Notes under the pieces: generated by a model
What the model was told of the DNA's origin: nothing
The model's database searches: none
Seen by the model: only the letters and a program-made list of their open reading frames with translations
NCBI RefSeq assembly: GCF_900078195.1
Contig: NZ_FJVE01000006.1
Location: forward strand, 188,501 to 252,500
Source of the DNA: Clostridium sp. Marseille-P299
Lineage (GTDB): Bacteria; Bacillota; Clostridia; Lachnospirales; Lachnospiraceae
Reading direction: 5' to 3'
DNA: 64,000 nucleotides
Made by a program: the position numbers and the translations under genes
Part shown: positions 27,177 through 36,141 of the stretch, one piece after another
Layout: each line of letters begins with the position of its first letter
Position numbering within the stretch: the stretch's first letter is position 1

Positions 27177-28535
27177 TTAAATATTGCTAAATCGACTGGA
27201 TAAATCTAAATTCTTTACAATCTCCTCATTGGTTTTCATGTCATTACTTATGTCATTCATACGTAATACAAGATTCGAGGTATTATCCGCAACATTATTA
27301 ACTCCAACTGTACTCTCATCAATGGCAGTGGCAACTCCTTTAAAGGAACCAATCATCTGTTCTATCATATCTTTTAAATTTTTAGTCTTATTCAAAAATC
27401 CGTCCATTTGCTTATGAATAAATATTGCATCTTCATTATATTGACTTCCAGTACTTACATTCTTATCATAATCATTCATAATTGTAGTTTGTATATACTA
27501 AAGAACCTGTTCTGAACTATCCATTAGCTTTTTCACTGCACCTAAGACCTTACCGCTGATATCTTGTATATTTGTTGCTGTTGCTCTACTATTATCCGCT
27601 AATTGACGTATCTCATCAGCAACAACAGCAAAACCTTTACCTGCTTCTCCTGCTCTAGCAGCCTCAATTGAAGCATTTAAAGCAAGTAGATTGGTTTGAT
27701 TGGATATATCAAGAATATCCTTTGTCAATTCATCAATTTGAACTACTTGTTTACTATCTTCAATTGCATCATGTAATGAAGTACCAATTTTGTTCACCAT
27801 GTTTCTAGTCGATTCTTTATTTTCCTCCGCAGAATCCTTCATCTCATTTGCTCTTATTTTCATTTCGTCAACATAAGCTACGATATGATTTGCACTCTCT
27901 GTCATATCAATCACATCATTATCTAAAAATGATGCATTTTCAAGCATTACTGTAATTGAAGCTGTAACCTCTTCCATGCTAGCAGCAAGTTGCTGCATTG
28001 TAGAAGAAATATCGTAGGAATTTTCATTGACCTCATCTATATTTGATACTACATTTGTAACACTGGTGTGCAATCGTTGAGAATTACTAATCATATGCTT
28101 TAAAATTCTTTGTAGGGTATTTAAAAAAGTATTAATTCCTATTGCTAAATTTCCAACCTCATCTTTGGTTTTTACGGTGATACGTTTATCCAAATCCCCT
28201 TTTTCTTGATTAATTTCATCAATAATCTTATTTAATTCTTTGGTCGCTTTTCTTGTAGGCGATATCACTGAAACAAATGTAATAATTCCAGCCATTAGAC
28301 CAAGTAATAACATAAAAATTGCTCCATATAGATTAGCACTTTTAACTCTGAGAGCAAGTTCATTTATTTCCTGTTTAGTTTTTGCAATACTGTCCAAACT
28401 CGTATTGCCAAGCCCATTCAATGAAATCTCAAATACTTGATTTAAGTATAAATAATTGGTTAAGTTCGCTAACAATGAAAATATTGTTAGCACTGCTACT
28501 ACTACTAAAATTTTTGTTGCAATGCTTCTCTTCAT
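27177..28535 (-). pseudogene. Methyl-accepting chemotaxis protein interrupted by an in-frame TAG
   Basis: The start is ATG 28535, with GGAGG 6 nt before. The frame encodes two membrane helices (about 7-30 and 72-95), a HAMP-like linker ([16 protein letters not shown]) and the signalling tip [32 protein letters not shown]. It stops at TAG 27498-27500 and then continues in the same frame through YIQTTI-MNDYDKN to 27177. The tandem paralogue at 29059 has glutamine (CAA) at this codon, so a CAG to TAG change is the simplest explanation. The truncated 345-residue product would keep the tip but lose the last 107 residues of the helical bundle. Confidence 0.85.
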
Positions 28536-28801
28536 ACTCCACCTCCGGATTTTATCCATCCCTTATAATTTTTTACTATATAACTCCAAAATATAATTAT
28601 ATAGTAACTGGAAAGAAATTCAAGTGATAATAAGTATGATTTTTATAATATTTGCTATTATTTTGTCGAATCTTGTCAGATAATAAATTATTTGTTAACA
28701 TTTTTATGCTTATTTTTGCTTTTCATGTATTTATTGCAATTATTATTCAGTATTTATGATGTTTAAACTTACTGTTTGAATTAATCATATAAGTCAACTA
28801 T

Positions 28802-28951
28802 TTGATTTACTGATTAAATTTATTGAATAACATTACTGATTGAGTTTACCGATTGAATTTACTGATTAAGCTTACTGATTGAATTTACCGATTGAATTTA
28901 CTGATTGAATTACTGATTAAACTTACTGATTGAGTTTACCGATTGAATTTA
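28802..28951. repeat. Degenerate ~15-bp tandem repeats (TTACTGATTGAATT)
   Basis: About ten units of (A/T)TTAC(T/C)GATT(G/A)A(A/G)TT run head to tail, with a higher-order pair ACTTACTGATTGAG + TTTACCGATTGAAT repeated. The array sits between the two chemoreceptor genes, just past the terminator of the upstream one. Confidence 0.85.
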
Positions 28952-28954
28952 CAC

Positions 28955-28993
28955 AGAAAAAATAAGAGACCATCTACCTGATAGCCTCTTATC
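28955..28993 (-). terminator. Terminator of the intact chemoreceptor gene
   Basis: ATAAGAG (28962-28968) pairs with CTCTTAT (28986-28992). On the minus strand a six-T tract follows. Confidence 0.8.
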
Positions 28994-29058
28994 TTACATT
29001 GTCTTATCTTACTATACTCAAATGTTGTATTCACTTATGTGATCTTATCTTGTCTTTT

Positions 29059-30420
29059 CTATACCGTTCTAAACTTATCTGCTTCCTTATTTAAACTTGT
29101 TACGATTTCCTTATTCAGTTCCATTTCATTACTTATATCATTCATACGTAACACAAGATTTGATGTACTATCTGCTGCGTTACTTACACCAATGGCACTC
29201 TCGTCAATAGCCCCCGCAACCCCTTGGAATGATTGAATCATACTACCAAGCAATTCTTTTAAATCTTTTGTTTTGCCAAGGAAATTATCCATAACCTCAT
29301 CAATGTAAATTGAGTCATCAAGATATTTCTTACCTATATATACATTCTTTTCATAATCCGTTAAAATCGTCGTCTGAATATATTGTAATACATGCTCTGA
29401 GCTATCCATAAGTTTTGCTACTGCATCCATAACTAAACCACTAATATCTTGGATATTTGTAGCAGTTGCTCGGCTGTTATCTGCTAACTTTCTAATTTCC
29501 TCTGCAACAACAGCGAAACCTTTTCCTGCTTCTCCTGCTCTAGCTGCCTCGATTGATGCATTTAATGCTAATAGGTTTGTTTGATTGGAGATATCAAGAA
29601 TTTCTTTCGTTAATTCATCAATTCGAGTTACTTGTCTACTATGTTCAATCGCATCTTGTAGCGTAACTCCAATTTCTTGAACAATTCGATTGGATGATTC
29701 TTTATTCTGCTGTGCAGTGTCCTTCATCTCGTTGGCTCTTATCTTCATTTCACCAACATAGTTTGCCATACTTTTGGTGCTTTCTGCTATATCACTAACA
29801 CCCGTATCAAGAACATCAATATTTTCTAACATTGTAGAAATAGTAGCAGTTACTTCCTCCATACTAGCCGCTAGTTGTTGCATAGTGGACGATATTTCAT
29901 AGGAATTCCCATTCACTGCATTAATATTGGTAACTACGTTAGTTACACTTGTATTTAACTGATGAGAATTCATAATCATATGTTTCATAGTTCTTTGTAA
30001 GGTATCAAGAAATGTATTAATACCAATCACTAATTGTCCAACTTCATCTTTAGTCTTGATAGGAATTCTCTTGGTTAAATCTCCATGCTCTTGTTCAATA
30101 CCATCTAATATATTATGTAAATCTTTCGTTGCCTTCTTTGTAGGCGATATAACCGTTACCAGTGTAATTACAATAGATACTATCCCTATAAACAACATAA
30201 TAACAATACCATTGATATTCGTTAATTTTATATTTGCATAGATTTCATCTAAAGATTGTCTGGCAGTTTCAACACTTTGTGCATCTGTACTACCAAGTTG
30301 TTCTGACGCAACTTGATAAAAACGGCCTAAATTTGCATAGTTCGTTATATTGGCAAGTACTCCAAAACCAGTTAATATTATTACTAATGATAGAATTTTA
30401 ATTGCTATGCTCTTTCGCAT
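29059..30420 (-). CDS. Methyl-accepting chemotaxis protein
   Basis: The 453-residue receptor has two membrane helices (about 7-28 and 70-95) around a short extracytoplasmic loop of about 45 residues, a HAMP-like segment, and the conserved hairpin [32 protein letters not shown]. The ligand is unknown; the small outer loop suggests sensing through a partner or within the membrane. ATG 30420 is chosen because GGAGG lies 6 nt before it; the longer frame starts inside poor context. It is a tandem duplicate of the broken gene downstream, the same CCGGAGGTGGA ribosome region being kept in both. Confidence 0.9.
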   Translation of the reverse strand: MRKSIAIKILSLVIILTGFGVLANITNYANLGRFYQVASEQLGSTDAQSVETARQSLDEIYANIKLTNINGIVIMLFIGIVSIVITLVTVISPTKKATKDLHNILDGIEQEHGDLTKRIPIKTKDEVGQLVIGINTFLDTLQRTMKHMIMNSHQLNTSVTNVVTNINAVNGNSYEISSTMQQLAASMEEVTATISTMLENIDVLDTGVSDIAESTKSMANYVGEMKIRANEMKDTAQQNKESSNRIVQEIGVTLQDAIEHSRQVTRIDELTKEILDISNQTNLLALNASIEAARAGEAGKGFAVVAEEIRKLADNSRATATNIQDISGLVMDAVAKLMDSSEHVLQYIQTTILTDYEKNVYIGKKYLDDSIYIDEVMDNFLGKTKDLKELLGSMIQSFQGVAGAIDESAIGVSNAADSTSNLVLRMNDISNEMELNKEIVTSLNKEADKFRTV

Positions 30421-30487
30421 AATCCACCTCCGGATTTTATCTGTTATAGTATTTTTCATACCTTAATTAATTTAATGTACCTTATTC

Positions 30488-30515
30488 ATTATATATATTA
30501 AGATAATTATTACAA
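30488..30515 (-). promoter_or_regulatory. Promoter of the chemoreceptor gene
   Basis: TTGTAA (30510-30515), 16 bp, TATAAT (30488-30493) on the minus strand. Confidence 0.6.
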
Positions 30516-30549
30516 GCAGATAATTTCGATATTAAAATTTTTTATTTTG

Positions 30550-31890
30550 CTATACTAAGCAAAGTGTTTGTGAGAATTCTTTAAATATATCTTCTACTCT
30601 ATTTTTAATTGTTTCCATTTTATCTTTCGGAATAAAATATTCTTTATAAAGAATACTTATCATCAAAGTATCGTTCATAGTTGCCACACCTAATGTTTTA
30701 TCGTATTTAAGTGATGAGTGCGGCATATAAACAAAATTCTTTAACTCATAATTACTATCTGATAAATCTATACTAAGCGCCCCTAAGTTTGAAAGAGATA
30801 TTCCTTCTCCCCCAGCTAATGGTGCTAGTAAAGCTGCTGCCTTTAAAAGTATTGGAGATAGATATTTACCCATGGAAGCAAATGATAAAGCATCTATGAC
30901 ACTATTATCAAGTTGACAAAACAACTGTGGAACTAGAAGTGTTTGCTTAGGATCATTTACATACTCCCTTATAATGTCTCCAAATTGTCTTGCATTTTCC
31001 CAAAAGTCCATTTTATCATTATAGTAAAAATTCGGTGTAAAAGATGAAGCATAGTTTCCAACACATCTTCCTGGATTAATATTGATTTTATCACGAATAT
31101 TCATTGCCACTGTAACATTTTCAGATTCATGCTCTGTTAATTCCTTTAATGCTTTTAAAAATACTGTTGTAATAAGTGTGTTTACCGTTACATGATTTTC
31201 ATTGCATTTACGTTTTAATTCATGGTATTCTTCATTCTCTATTTTTAAAACCATAACATCGATATAATGTTGTTCGTGGTATAATGCAAAGATTTCTTCA
31301 TATTCATCATCTGTAAATATTTTTCTTTCCTTACTCCACTCTTCATTTAAAGCTTTAATATGTTCCACATATTCTTTATCCAGTTTGCTCTCTTCTGGCA
31401 AATCTTTATACGAAGTAATTAATTTTGACTCCACTACTTCTAATTTTTTCTCATTACAATATATTTCTAATAAATCTTGGAATAAGTATGCGTAGGACAA
31501 TCCATCTCCCAATAAATGATGTCCTATCATAATTAATTCAAATTCCTTATGTCCCATTAATACAAAAAATCGAATCGGAGTCATTTCAGCAGCACGAAAT
31601 GGTTTATTATCTTCTTCCTTTACTATGTCAATCCACTGATTATCATCCACTTTATCCATATAATACACAGGAAATTTAATTTCCTCTTTGTAGACGAATG
31701 AAAGTTGACTATTAGAATCAACCTCGATTATACTTCGTAACATAGGATGTACTCTTCTTAATTCATCCACAGCTTTTTCAAATTTTGTTAAGTTAAACTC
31801 CCCTACAATCGTTCCCTTTACTACTAAATGCGTACTCGTTGCCCTATAAAAATTTCTTTCTACTAATAACCCTTCATGTCTTTTTCTCAT
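30550..31890 (-). CDS. Stand-alone condensation-domain acyltransferase
   Basis: The 446-residue protein is a single condensation-type domain. The catalytic HHxxxDG motif appears as GHHLLGDGLSYAYLF (near residue 120), and the second half has the structural VGNYASSFTPNFYYN block. NRPS condensation domains, PapA acyltransferases and alcohol acetyltransferases share this fold. There is no carrier protein or adenylation domain here and no NRPS genes nearby, so it may acylate a lipid, alcohol or amine. AGGAGG lies 6 nt before the ATG. It has its own promoter with a palindrome in the spacer and a leader of about 220 nt. Confidence 0.85.
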   Translation of the reverse strand: MRKRHEGLLVERNFYRATSTHLVVKGTIVGEFNLTKFEKAVDELRRVHPMLRSIIEVDSNSQLSFVYKEEIKFPVYYMDKVDDNQWIDIVKEEDNKPFRAAEMTPIRFFVLMGHKEFELIMIGHHLLGDGLSYAYLFQDLLEIYCNEKKLEVVESKLITSYKDLPEESKLDKEYVEHIKALNEEWSKERKIFTDDEYEEIFALYHEQHYIDVMVLKIENEEYHELKRKCNENHVTVNTLITTVFLKALKELTEHESENVTVAMNIRDKININPGRCVGNYASSFTPNFYYNDKMDFWENARQFGDIIREYVNDPKQTLLVPQLFCQLDNSVIDALSFASMGKYLSPILLKAAALLAPLAGGEGISLSNLGALSIDLSDSNYELKNFVYMPHSSLKYDKTLGVATMNDTLMISILYKEYFIPKDKMETIKNRVEDIFKEFSQTLCLV

Positions 31891-32117
31891 CTTATGCCTC
31901 CTAATTAATTAGTTACTCCTCCGTATTTTTATAACCTTTGTACTCTACTCTTTTCCTCTAATAAAATAGCATAGAAATTTTTATATATATGAATTGCCAT
32001 CCCCCACTATAATCCTTACATATATCTGCATATTTCTAACTTATCCCTTTATAATCAATTCTATTTTATTAGCTTTATCCTCCCTCTCTACTATATTTTA
32101 CCAATTGTCCAAAAAAT
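31891..32117. other. Leader region of the condensation-domain gene
   Basis: This is the predicted 5' untranslated region. It contains a GAGAGGGAGG ribosome-site-like stretch at about 32080-32090 with no start codon in range. No ORF or riboswitch was recognised. Confidence 0.4.
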
Positions 32118-32146
32118 AGTATAACAAAAAAGTAATATTACTTCAA
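32118..32146 (-). promoter_or_regulatory. Promoter with palindrome in the spacer, condensation-domain gene
   Basis: TTGAAG (32141-32146), 17 bp, TATACT (32118-32123). A perfect 14-bp palindrome AAGTAATATTACTT (32130-32143) fills most of the spacer and overlaps the -35 box, a likely repressor site. The regulator is not encoded next door. Confidence 0.7.
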
Positions 32147-32264
32147 TATACATTTTTTATTTTAAAATTTACGATTTTATCTATTAATGTCTGAAATTTA
32201 CAAATACTAACTTCACATATTCATATATATTTGCTATCAAAATACACAAAATGCAAAAATAACA

Positions 32265-32325
32265 ACAAAAAAAGTTATTGTAAAATAGTCTAATTACTTA
32301 ATACTATCTCACAATAACTTTTTAT
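32265..32325 (-). terminator. Terminator of the FMN-binding repeat protein gene
   Basis: AAAAAAGTTATTGTA (to 32281) pairs with its near-complement ACAATAACTTTTT (32311-32323), with an inner ATAGT/ACTAT pair. T-tracts lie on both strands. Confidence 0.85.
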
Positions 32326-32375
32326 TCTGGGATTAAATTATCCTTTTATGATAGGATTCTTATTATTATTCCTAA

Positions 32376-34508
32376 TTATTTAACTACTGTTCTTTGAAGA
32401 TACTCAAAAGCATTATTAATACCAGTAAGAACTGCTTTCGTTGAAATAGTAGCTCCAGACACCGCATCTACTTTTGTTCCATCAGTTGTTTCTTCTTTAC
32501 TGTCCTCATTGCTCTCTTCACTCTTATTATCTTCTTTTTCATCAGTAACAACTGTATCTACAGCTGTTCCAGATGCTTGTTCTAAGCAGTTTCCAACCAA
32601 ATCAACAAAATCCGTAATTGCAATACTTACACTTGCTACTGCATCTGTCTTACCTTCTTCATTTAAAGTAATTCCAGATAGACTTTGATTTTCAATTACA
32701 TAAGCTGCTAAAGCTTCTGCTTGTTCTGCCCATGTTGGTCCATTGTCTGTCATTACATACTCACCATTCATGGATTGTACTGACTTTTTATTTCCATTAG
32801 CATCAACACTGTCCCAAACAACATTCGTAATCTTACCATCTTTTACAGTTACACTAACTTCACTCGTCCATCCATGATCTTCTTTTCCAACAGCATCATA
32901 AGTTCCGTCCTTTAAAGATAATGTTTGTGCTGTTGTTCCAGAAGCTAATTCTAAACATTCTTTTACACCATCTACGAATTCGGTAATTGAAATACTTACA
33001 CTTGCTACGGTATCTGTTTTTCCACCATCTAATAAATTAAGTGTATCAACTGTTTGGTTTTCGATTACATAAGCTGCTAAGGCTTCTGCTTGTTCTGCCC
33101 ATGTTGGTCCATTGTCTGTCATTACATACTGACCATTCATAGACTGTACGGATTTTTTCTCACCAGCTTCATTCACTGCATCCCAAACAACGTCTGTAAT
33201 TACTCCACCAGCAACCGTTAAGCTTACCTGACTAGTCCAGCCATTGCTTGCTTCTTTTGCTTTTACTTCATATGTTCCATCTTTTAAGGCAACATCAACT
33301 GGTTTTGTTTTTCCAGATGCTAAGTCAAGACATTCCTTTACACCATCTACGAATTCGGTAATTGAAATACTTACACTTGCTACAGTATCTGTTTTTCCAC
33401 CATCTAATAAATTAAGTGTATCTACTGTTTGGTTCTCGATTACATAAGCTGCTAAGGCTTCTGCTTGTTCTGCCCATGTTGGTCCATTATCTGTCATTAC
33501 GTACTGACCATTCATAGACTGTACAGATTTCTTCTCACCAGCTTCATTCACTGCATCCCAAACAACGTCTGTGATTACTCCACCAGCAACCGTTAAGCTT
33601 ACCTGACTAGTCCAGCCATTGCTTGCTTCTTTTGCTTTAACCTCATAAGTTCCATCGTTTAGAACAACCGTAGCTGGTTTTGCTTTGCCAGAAGCTAATT
33701 CTAAACATTCTTTTACACCATCTACGAATTCAGTAATTGAAATACTTACACTTGCTACGGTATCTGTTTTCCCGCCATCTAATAAATTAAGTGTATCTAC
33801 TGTCTGATTCTCAATTACATAAGCAGCTAAAGCTTCTGCTTGTTCTGCCCATGTTGGTCCATTGTCTGTCATTACGTACTGACCATTCATGGATTGTACG
33901 GATTTCTTCTCACCAGCTTCGTTCACGGCATCCCAAACAACGTCTGTGATTACTCCACCAGCAACCGTTAAACTTACCTGACTAGTCCAGCCATTGCTTG
34001 CTTCTTTTGCTTTTACTTCATATGTTCCATCAACTAATTGAGTAGCTTCATTGTTATTGGTATTAGTCTCTACCTCTTCCGCTTTGTCTGGTTCCTTTTC
34101 AGTTCCAACGTTCATTCCATCAATATATACTGGAAGTTTTAAACCTGTAAATTGACTTAAAAATGCATCTTCTGTTATCCTAGCGCCATAACCATCTGTT
34201 TCTGAATGAGAGATAATTTCAAGCCCAGTTACTTCATCTGCGGTTGCATTAAAACTAACTGCCATAACGATTGGATCAGTACCAAATCCCTTTGTTTCAA
34301 CATTTACCTTATAGCCTGAAACATTACCATCCTTATCAGTTACTACTTCGATTTGCTTAATTCCAAGGTTGGTTCCTTCCTCTGTAATGTTTATTACTTC
34401 ATTTACATCATTCGTTAAGTTCTTTTTAATAATAACACTAGCCGTCAATGCAACTATTGTAACTCCAGTAATTGCAGTTACGCCAATCCATCTTTTTTGC
34501 TTTCTCAT
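32376..34508 (-). CDS. Exported FMN-binding protein with four internal ~125-residue repeats
   Basis: The protein has about 710 residues; coordinates here count from the upstream GTG at 34526. ATG 34508 is preferred because GGAGG and GAGGA precede it. A signal anchor lies near residues 13-33. Residues 50-140 resemble the first part of an RnfG-type FMN-binding domain (TDGYGARITEDAFLSQFTG). Four repeats then start at about 166, 291, 416 and 540 (DGTYEVKAKEASNGWTSQVS...). The last 31 residues hold VDAVSGATISTKAV, the site of covalent FMN attachment. The repeats look like PplA-type FMN-binding domains but read TVASVS where the SGAT motif should be. The divergent apbE gene supplies the likely flavin transferase. 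An extracellular electron-transfer role is inferred. Confidence 0.85.
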   Translation of the reverse strand: MRKQKRWIGVTAITGVTIVALTASVIIKKNLTNDVNEVINITEEGTNLGIKQIEVVTDKDGNVSGYKVNVETKGFGTDPIVMAVSFNATADEVTGLEIISHSETDGYGARITEDAFLSQFTGLKLPVYIDGMNVGTEKEPDKAEEVETNTNNNEATQLVDGTYEVKAKEASNGWTSQVSLTVAGGVITDVVWDAVNEAGEKKSVQSMNGQYVMTDNGPTWAEQAEALAAYVIENQTVDTLNLLDGGKTDTVASVSISITEFVDGVKECLELASGKAKPATVVLNDGTYEVKAKEASNGWTSQVSLTVAGGVITDVVWDAVNEAGEKKSVQSMNGQYVMTDNGPTWAEQAEALAAYVIENQTVDTLNLLDGGKTDTVASVSISITEFVDGVKECLDLASGKTKPVDVALKDGTYEVKAKEASNGWTSQVSLTVAGGVITDVVWDAVNEAGEKKSVQSMNGQYVMTDNGPTWAEQAEALAAYVIENQTVDTLNLLDGGKTDTVASVSISITEFVDGVKECLELASGTTAQTLSLKDGTYDAVGKEDHGWTSEVSVTVKDGKITNVVWDSVDANGNKKSVQSMNGEYVMTDNGPTWAEQAEALAAYVIENQSLSGITLNEEGKTDAVASVSIAITDFVDLVGNCLEQASGTAVDTVVTDEKEDNKSEESNEDSKEETTDGTKVDAVSGATISTKAVLTGINNAFEYLQRTVVK
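32940..34030. repeat. Three near-identical 375-bp coding repeats
   Basis: Repeats R1, R2 and R3 of the FMN-binding protein (roughly 33660-34030, 33280-33660 and 32910-33285) differ at few positions even at silent sites. R4 (about 32560-32910) is clearly divergent. This indicates recent amplification or ongoing gene conversion. Confidence 0.85.
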
Positions 34509-34608
34509 TTCCTCGTTCCTCCACACAATTAGTTAATTATTTTTTCATATGTCCGTAATAGTACGTCACGATATTAACAATAAAAACTATTTTTTTCTTT
34601 TCAATTTT

Positions 34609-34637
34609 ATAATAACATGACTTTATCAATTCGTAAA
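34609..34637 (-). promoter_or_regulatory. Possible promoter of the FMN-binding protein gene
   Basis: TTTACG (34632-34637), 17 bp, TATTAT (34609-34614) on the minus strand. The -35 box matches only four of six positions. Confidence 0.45.
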
Positions 34638-34736
34638 GCCTTTAAATATTGGATTTTCTAAACTTTAAAATTTATACTAATATTCTTTTTACATTTTATG
34701 TAGTTTTTATAAGTTTTTTTAACTATATTTTACTAA

Positions 34737-34813
34737 TTATTGATATTTTTTTATCAATAAATTTTTATATATAAACTCGTTTTAAAAAACATTCATAAAA
34801 TGAATGTTTTTTT
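34737..34813. terminator. Two strong hairpins in the divergent FMN protein/apbE gap
   Basis: TTATTGATA (34737-34745) pairs with TATCAATAA (34752-34760). Then AAAAAACATTCAT (34784-34796) pairs with 34800-34812 over an AAA loop and has T-tracts on both strands. The second looks like a bidirectional terminator but lies between divergent genes, upstream of both promoters, so it may insulate them. Confidence 0.6.
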
Positions 34814-34845
34814 CTTAAGAATAGCGTATTTTCGATGCCAATTCC

Positions 34846-34874
34846 TTGACAGGTATATCCGATTCCCTTACAAT
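34846..34874 (+). promoter_or_regulatory. Promoter of apbE
   Basis: TTGACA (34846-34851), 17 bp, TACAAT (34869-34874), about 70 bp before the ATG. Confidence 0.88.
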
Positions 34875-34943
34875 TAATCTACTATTGTGTAAAACAACTT
34901 AAAACTTTTTATAATCACGCGATAAATAACCTTGGAGGATTTT

Positions 34944-35984
34944 ATGAAAAAGACATTAAAAAATAAAAAGAGGATTTATTTTTTCCTTTCCTTTTGTATG
35001 TGCATTCTATTTTTAGTATCTTGCAGCAAAGCAAAGAATGATGATTCGAAGAACACGAGTCAAACACCTATTACTAAAACATCTATAAAATTAAACACAG
35101 CCATCACCATTACCCTTTATGATAGTGATGATATGAGTATTATTGATGCATGTTTTGATCTTTGTGATGACTATGAAGAGCAGTTAAGCCGTACAATAGC
35201 AACAAGTGAAATTGCTAAATTAAATGAATCAGGTACTACTCCTTATCAATTATCAGAAACTACTGCTGATTTAATAAAAAAGGGATTAGAATATGGTAAG
35301 ATTTCAAACGGCTTGTTTGATATTGCAATTGAACCTCTCTCTTCTCTTTGGAATTTTGGAACTTCAACAAAACGCCCAGCAACAGAAGCTATTGAAGAAG
35401 CTGTGAAACACGTAAATTATGAAAACGTAATTCTAGAAGGACAAACAATAACCTTTAAAGAAGAAGGTATGGGAATTGATTTAGGAGCCATTGCAAAAGG
35501 TTATATCGCAGACCGAATAAAAGATCTTCTATTAGAAAAAGGCGTAAAAAGTGCAATGATTAATTTAGGTGGAAATGTACTATGTGTTGGAAGTAAACCA
35601 GATGGTAGCCCATTTAACATAGGAATCCAAAAACCATTTGCAGACCGCCAAGAAACAATTGCTATTATGCAGCTAAGTGACGTTTCTGTCGTTTCATCTG
35701 GAATTTATGAACGATACTTTGTAGAGGATGGAATTACGTATCACCATATATTAAATCCGAAAACTGGATATCCAATCGATAACAATTTAATATCTGTCAC
35801 AATAATATCTCCACTTTCCGTTGATGGTGATGCTCTTAGCACCACTGTTTTTGCATTAGGATTAGAAGATGGTATGGAGCTAATCAATTCAATAGAAGAT
35901 ACCTATGCAATATTTATTACAGATGATTATAAATTGCATTATTCCGAGGGATTTTTAGATAATATTAATTTGATTGAAGAATAA
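34944..35984 (+). CDS. apbE: FAD:protein FMN transferase (ApbE lipoprotein)
   Basis: The 346-residue lipoprotein has a signal peptide with lipobox LVSC (cysteine near residue 27), so it sits on the outer face of the membrane. ApbE hallmarks are SNGLFDIAIEPL, GIDLGAIAKGYIADRI, the NLGGNVLCVG turn, HHILNPKTGYPID and the metal-site DGDALSTTVFALG. It transfers FMN from FAD to the threonine of D-x-S/T-G-A-T motifs in exported proteins. ATG 34944 is chosen because GGAGG (34935-34939) precedes it; the in-frame TTG 34932 overlaps that site. It is divergent from the FMN-binding protein carrying VDAVSGATIST, its probable substrate. Confidence 0.95.
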   Translation: MKKTLKNKKRIYFFLSFCMCILFLVSCSKAKNDDSKNTSQTPITKTSIKLNTAITITLYDSDDMSIIDACFDLCDDYEEQLSRTIATSEIAKLNESGTTPYQLSETTADLIKKGLEYGKISNGLFDIAIEPLSSLWNFGTSTKRPATEAIEEAVKHVNYENVILEGQTITFKEEGMGIDLGAIAKGYIADRIKDLLLEKGVKSAMINLGGNVLCVGSKPDGSPFNIGIQKPFADRQETIAIMQLSDVSVVSSGIYERYFVEDGITYHHILNPKTGYPIDNNLISVTIISPLSVDGDALSTTVFALGLEDGMELINSIEDTYAIFITDDYKLHYSEGFLDNINLIEE

Positions 35985-36004
35985 TCATAGAAAACATAAT
36001 AAAT

Positions 36005-36067
36005 CAAAAAAGTGCTCTTGCTATCGAACGTGATTTTTATATCACTTTCTATGCAAGAGCACTTTTT
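36005..36067. terminator. Bidirectional terminator between apbE and purA
   Basis: AAAAAAGTGCTCTTGC (to 36021) pairs with GCAAGAGCACTTTTT (36053-36067). T-tracts lie on both strands, as suits convergent genes. Confidence 0.9.
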
Positions 36068-36141
36068 ATGAATTATATAAAAATACATTTATTATAGTTT
36101 AGGATTCAGGTGTAAAACCCTAGCTACTTTATGAAAATGCC

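Noticed and set aside
32940..34030. CRISPR-like array or mobile repeat
   Set aside because: The repeats are 375 bp, in frame and coding, with no spacers.
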